From NCBI GenBank assembly GCA_017464475.1, contig JAFTZQ010000005.1:62001-126000 (forward strand): a DNA stretch of 64,000 nt. Reading direction: 5' to 3'. A program made the translations under genes and the position numbers. Shown here piece by piece: positions 61,829 to 64,000 of the stretch (the stretch's first letter is position 1; each line of letters begins with the position of its first letter). The notes beneath the pieces were generated by a model. It was not told where the DNA came from, ran no database searches, and was given only the letters and a program-made list of their open reading frames with translations. Source of the DNA: Paludibacteraceae bacterium. Its GTDB lineage: Bacteria; Bacteroidota; Bacteroidia; Bacteroidales; Paludibacteraceae.

Positions 61829-62141
61829 TCGTCGGAAGCTGCTTGTTACGACTCGCAAACACGTTTGCGGAAAGTAACCGCGCTTCCTCCTCTCCCCACC
61901 GGACGCGCTACGTTAGCGTCCGTCGGGGGCCCCAAGAATAGGGAAAAAGAAAGGGAATAAAAGCATACAGCGAAGCAGATCGTTGGAGGCTTGCTTTGAA
62001 AAAGAAAGCTGATAAAAGAAAAGAAGCAAAAGAAAATTAATAAGAAAAAGCCAAGCCATGCCAAGCCATAAAGGTCAGTAAAGGCAAGGCTTGGCTTGGC
62101 AAAAAAAATATTTAATTAAATTCAATTCAAATTTTTAACTT
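61829..62141 (+). other. Long untranslated leader or regulatory interval
   Basis: About 310 bases with no gene. It holds hairpins CGCAAAC-AC-GTTTGCG (61855-61870) and GGACGC-GCTACGTTA-GCGTCC (61901-61921), a purine-rich stretch, and a GCCAAGCC/GGCTTGGC inverted repeat (62050-62100), then an AT-rich run to the 62142 start. It may be a structured leader for the small-protein cassette. Confidence 0.45.
62050..62100. repeat. GCCAAGCC inverted repeat
   Basis: GCCAAGCCATGCCAAGCC (62050-62067) opposes GGCTTGGCTTGGC (62088-62100), ~20-base loop; A-rich on the right and left, so terminator-like on the minus strand. Doubling of the arm suggests a slipped repeat. Confidence 0.6.
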
Positions 62142-62480
62142 ATGATTTCATTTTATTCCATTTGGTCTCTACTCAATCCGCAAGGCGAGTACAAGCGGCG
62201 TCGCAGGGGATGCGAAAAACTATGGGCAGGCTATGACGAGGCGACGTGTCAGCGGATTTATGAAACGATCCGCAATGCCAAAGAACGTGGCGAGTGGGTG
62301 AACCCGAATCCGTATTTTGCCATTGAGGATGTGGTAGTGGCTACGATTCGCAAACACCGCAACCAAACCCTCTCTTACCAAGCCTACTACCAAAAGTACG
62401 GCACGACGGAGGAGCAGGACGGGTGGAAGATGGAAAACCCGACCGGGCAACAAATAATATATGTCAAACAATCCAATTAA
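62142..62480 (+). CDS. Bacteroidota mobile-cassette hypothetical protein (NPYFAIED motif)
   Basis: 112 residues: FYSIWSLLNPQGEYKRRRRG ... VNPNPYFAIEDVVVATIRKH ... YQKYGTTEEQDGWKMENPTG. I recall this pattern from small genes repeated in Bacteroidales genomes beside amidase or phage-like cassettes, but no function is known. Basic N-terminus and W/Y-rich tail suggest nucleic-acid or protein contact. First gene after the long leader. Confidence 0.6.
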   Translation: MISFYSIWSLLNPQGEYKRRRRGCEKLWAGYDEATCQRIYETIRNAKERGEWVNPNPYFAIEDVVVATIRKHRNQTLSYQAYYQKYGTTEEQDGWKMENPTGQQIIYVKQSN

Positions 62481-62490
62481 AAACAACCGT

Positions 62491-62862
62491 ATGGTAAAAG
62501 TAAAATTTCCTGATTTTATCAAGTCCATGTCCGGAACGCTCTTCAAGAGGAGACTTCCCGATGGCAGTGTCCGCCGCCTGATTGTCACGAAAAAAGGCTG
62601 CATGTACGAAACCACAACCTTTCCCAAGACGGGTCCTCTGTCTTCGGAGACGATTGAGAAGCAGATCCGTTTCGGACTGATCTGCAAAGCCGTTCCCATG
62701 ATCCGCAAGGCACACCGTTTGCCGACAGATCCGGCTACACGGAAGCGGCTCTTCCGATCGCTTGGGAAGATATACGACAGGTATCACCGGCAAGGCAAGA
62801 CGATCACGCCGGAGTCGCTGGCAAAGGAGTGGGAGACAAGAAATGGGGGAATGAAAGAATGA
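62491..62862 (+). CDS. Small basic protein, SxxG...LFKRR family (member 1)
   Basis: 123 residues from ATG 62491 (ATG 62461 is possible but overlaps the previous gene by 20 bases). N-terminus VKVKFPDFIKSMSGTLFKRR then RRLIVTKKGCMYETT, comparable to the 63474 protein (KVEFDIGIDSVRGILMGTDP, then FYIRRYPS). Highly basic C-terminal half. Function unknown; possibly a structural or DNA-associated protein of a mobile cassette. Confidence 0.55.
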   Translation: MVKVKFPDFIKSMSGTLFKRRLPDGSVRRLIVTKKGCMYETTTFPKTGPLSSETIEKQIRFGLICKAVPMIRKAHRLPTDPATRKRLFRSLGKIYDRYHRQGKTITPESLAKEWETRNGGMKE

Positions 62863-62881
62863 TGGTTGAATGTTGATCGTA

Positions 62882-62947
62882 AGATGATCCCGTGATGGTC
62901 TCGCCGTTGCCAACGCGGTGGAAGCACATGACCATCACGCGACCATC
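62882..62947. repeat. 18-base inverted repeat, left arm shared with 32218-32236
   Basis: GATGATCCCGTGATGGTC (62883-62900) opposes GACCATCACGCGACCATC (62930-62947), 16 of 18 matched. The left arm plus one base is identical to the copy near the TonB receptor. Probably a binding site or a small palindromic element. Confidence 0.7.
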
Positions 62948-62970
62948 TTCCCACGACAAACCAATGAACA

Positions 62971-63216
62971 ATGAACGCGCAACAAATATCCATAACGCGG
63001 GTGCGATTCAGACTATCGCACCGCGTGAAACACGTAGTGACATTAAAAGAGTTTGAGAACCTCTTGTACGGCTGGCGGAGACATCCCAAATTCCACGCCG
63101 TGAGCATGAAATGCCTGTCGGCACGCAAGGTGCGGGACGGCAAAGAATGGCTCTCACACCAGGAATTAATCTCGCTATCCAAGTACGCAGGATATGACCT
63201 GACAACCGACGAATAG
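62971..63216 (+). CDS. Small basic hypothetical protein
   Basis: 81 residues: ITRVRFRLSHRVKHVVTLKE, LLYGWRRHPKFHAVSM, WLSHQELISLSKYAGYDLTT. Strongly basic with no signal peptide; no family recognised. Between the 62882 inverted repeat and the 63244 promoter. Confidence 0.45.
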   Translation: MNAQQISITRVRFRLSHRVKHVVTLKEFENLLYGWRRHPKFHAVSMKCLSARKVRDGKEWLSHQELISLSKYAGYDLTTDE

Positions 63217-63243
63217 CAAAATTATCTACATCGGGACACTTTT

Positions 63244-63276
63244 TTTGGAAAAAGGTGCCCCTTTGTTGTATCTTTG
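63244..63276 (+). promoter_or_regulatory. Promoter of the small lipoprotein group
   Basis: TTTG (63244-63247), 21-base spacer, TATCTTTG (63269-63276). The gene starts 27 bases later. Confidence 0.75.
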
Positions 63277-63303
63277 CACCGGATTTCAAAAAACAACATA
63301 CAA

Positions 63304-63471
63304 ATGAGAAAGATTTTGATTATGGCTGTCATTCTGACAAGCATCGTGATGGTGAGTTGCAACGTGACAAGGACCATCACCACCCAATCCGAGTACCGGC
63401 AGAAAGCCGACTCCTCGGTCGTGATCCAGACCAAGACCATTGAGATCTACGACGCCTCCAAAAAGATGTAG
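63304..63471 (+). CDS. Very small lipoprotein (VTRTITTQSEY family)
   Basis: 55 residues: signal peptide with lipobox MVSC, then NVTRTITTQSEYRQKADSSV ... TKTIEIYD. This tiny lipoprotein type recurs in Bacteroidales, often near an N-acetylmuramoyl-L-alanine amidase (from memory). Role unknown; a lysis or envelope accessory function is speculative. The next gene begins 2 bases after its stop. Confidence 0.7.
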   Translation: MRKILIMAVILTSIVMVSCNVTRTITTQSEYRQKADSSVVIQTKTIEIYDASKKM

Positions 63472-63473
63472 CG

Positions 63474-63743
63474 ATGGCAAAAGTGGAATTTGACATAGGA
63501 ATCGATTCGGTGCGCGGCATTCTGATGGGAACAGACCCTTTCTATATCCGCCGTTACCCTTCTCGTGGAGGCGGTATGATGCATATCGTGCAAGCGCGAC
63601 CCAATCGTTCCGGTCATGTTCCTTCGTCCGCAGAGGCAGCCAACCGCGTATCGTTCGGCGCGCAGTTCGGTACACAGCGGCACCTCGATTTTCTGGAACG
63701 GACAATGAAAGGACAACTGTCTATTGATTTCGGCGATTATTAA
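63474..63743 (+). CDS. Small protein, SxxG...F(I/K)RR family (member 2)
   Basis: 89 residues: AKVEFDIGIDSVRGILMGTD, FYIRRYPSRGGGMMHIV, SSAEAANRVSFGAQFGTQRH. The plan (beta start, S-x-x-G, R-R-Y, then E-A-x-x-R-x-x-F) resembles the 62491 protein. Probably co-transcribed with the small lipoprotein. Confidence 0.55.
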   Translation: MAKVEFDIGIDSVRGILMGTDPFYIRRYPSRGGGMMHIVQARPNRSGHVPSSAEAANRVSFGAQFGTQRHLDFLERTMKGQLSIDFGDY

Positions 63744-63766
63744 TTTTAAAAATCTTATCTATCGGC

Positions 63767-64000
63767 ATGGCAAAAATCACATTGCATGGCATGTTTGCCC
63801 GCGTAAGAGGCAAATTCAACAAATCGGAGACGCTCTATTTCAAGGGCTGTCCGTGCGGCAAAGAGCAGTTAGGCGTGGACTTGCTCAATCCCTCCAAAGC
63901 TCAGCACGCGAAAAACAAACAATCCCAAGCGGCATTGAAGGCGGCAGTTCAGGCTGCCAAGACGGCGCTTGCCGATCCGTCAGAACGCGCAACGCTGGAG
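63767..64000 (+). CDS. Small protein, possible third family member (runs off window)
   Basis: ATG 63767; 78 codons seen, open at the right edge. Begins AKITLHGMFARVRGKFNKSE then LYFKGCPCGKEQLGV and a Lys/Ala/Gln-rich helix (QSQAALKAAVQAAKTALADP). Start resembles the 62491 and 63474 proteins (beta strand, S/V-R-G, basic). CPC could be a redox or metal pair. Confidence 0.55.
   Translation, partial: MAKITLHGMFARVRGKFNKSETLYFKGCPCGKEQLGVDLLNPSKAQHAKNKQSQAALKAAVQAAKTALADPSERATLE

Noticed and set aside
1..64000. tRNA, rRNA and insertion-sequence transposase genes
   Set aside because: Looked for on both strands by eye; no tRNA arms, rRNA segments or DDE/HUH transposase motifs were found.

Overview
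The window looks like a chromosome segment of a Bacteroidota bacterium (order Bacteroidales by gene content). Seen directly: repeated promoters of the Bacteroidota form TTTG-N19-21-TAnnTTTG, many lipoproteins, a TonB-dependent receptor, a type IX-like C-terminal tail, BACON domains, DUF3244/DUF4846-type proteins, and a near absence of Shine-Dalgarno sites. Genus cannot be fixed from the sequence alone. No rRNA, tRNA, transposase or CRISPR array was seen.

Layout. (1) 1-12752, GC-richer housekeeping block: end of a large surface protein, ileS, a lipoprotein, an AsmA-like protein, an M3 peptidase and a membrane protein. (2) 12742-14247, a TPR-membrane-HTH regulator whose composition changes inside the gene. 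(3) 14426-31898, AT-richer polymorphic-toxin island: two exported proteins, a secreted RHS-core/toxin with lipoprotein partner, a transglutaminase-like/RHS-core/caspase-like fusion with an exported partner, a ~3020-residue SpvB/FG-GAP/RHS protein with a JAB-like C-terminus and lipoprotein partner, then a Schlafen-type AlbA_2 protein and RHS debris. (4) 32252-44616, second GC-richer core block: TonB receptor, YhcH, glgB, TlpA-like thioredoxin, nagB, cysS, a DUF5715 lipoprotein, parE and a CCA-adding-type enzyme. (5) 44841-45250, a promoter-to-terminator interval without a convincing gene and rich in hairpins: a candidate structured RNA. (6) 45358-59186, a Ser/Thr phospho-signalling island: zinc-ribbon/FHA, kinase-FHA, FHA-membrane, FHA-membrane-trypsin, PP2C, two further kinases plus a kinase fragment, two exported BACON paralogues and a TPR protein. 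(7) 59301-61443, decayed genes: a DUF4846 gene with a stop and frameshift, an AbiE antitoxin/toxin deletion fusion and a frameshifted WG-like gene. (8) 61554-64000, a cassette of small basic proteins (at least two, perhaps three, of one family) with a small lipoprotein.

The most unusual structural feature is a set of short dispersed repeats in the two core blocks: a GC-rich palindromic family of about 30-45 bp, an AT-rich CTCAATT-type family, a CAGTCAG-type family and a TGACCAAG-type family. Many copies are translated in frame inside ileS, glgB, cysS, parE, the CCA enzyme and the AsmA-like gene; others abut stop or start codons. None was seen in the toxin or signalling islands.

The most system-like region is the phospho-signalling island, where writers (kinases), an eraser (PP2C), readers (four FHA proteins), a membrane-anchored protease and exported effectors lie on one strand with short gaps.
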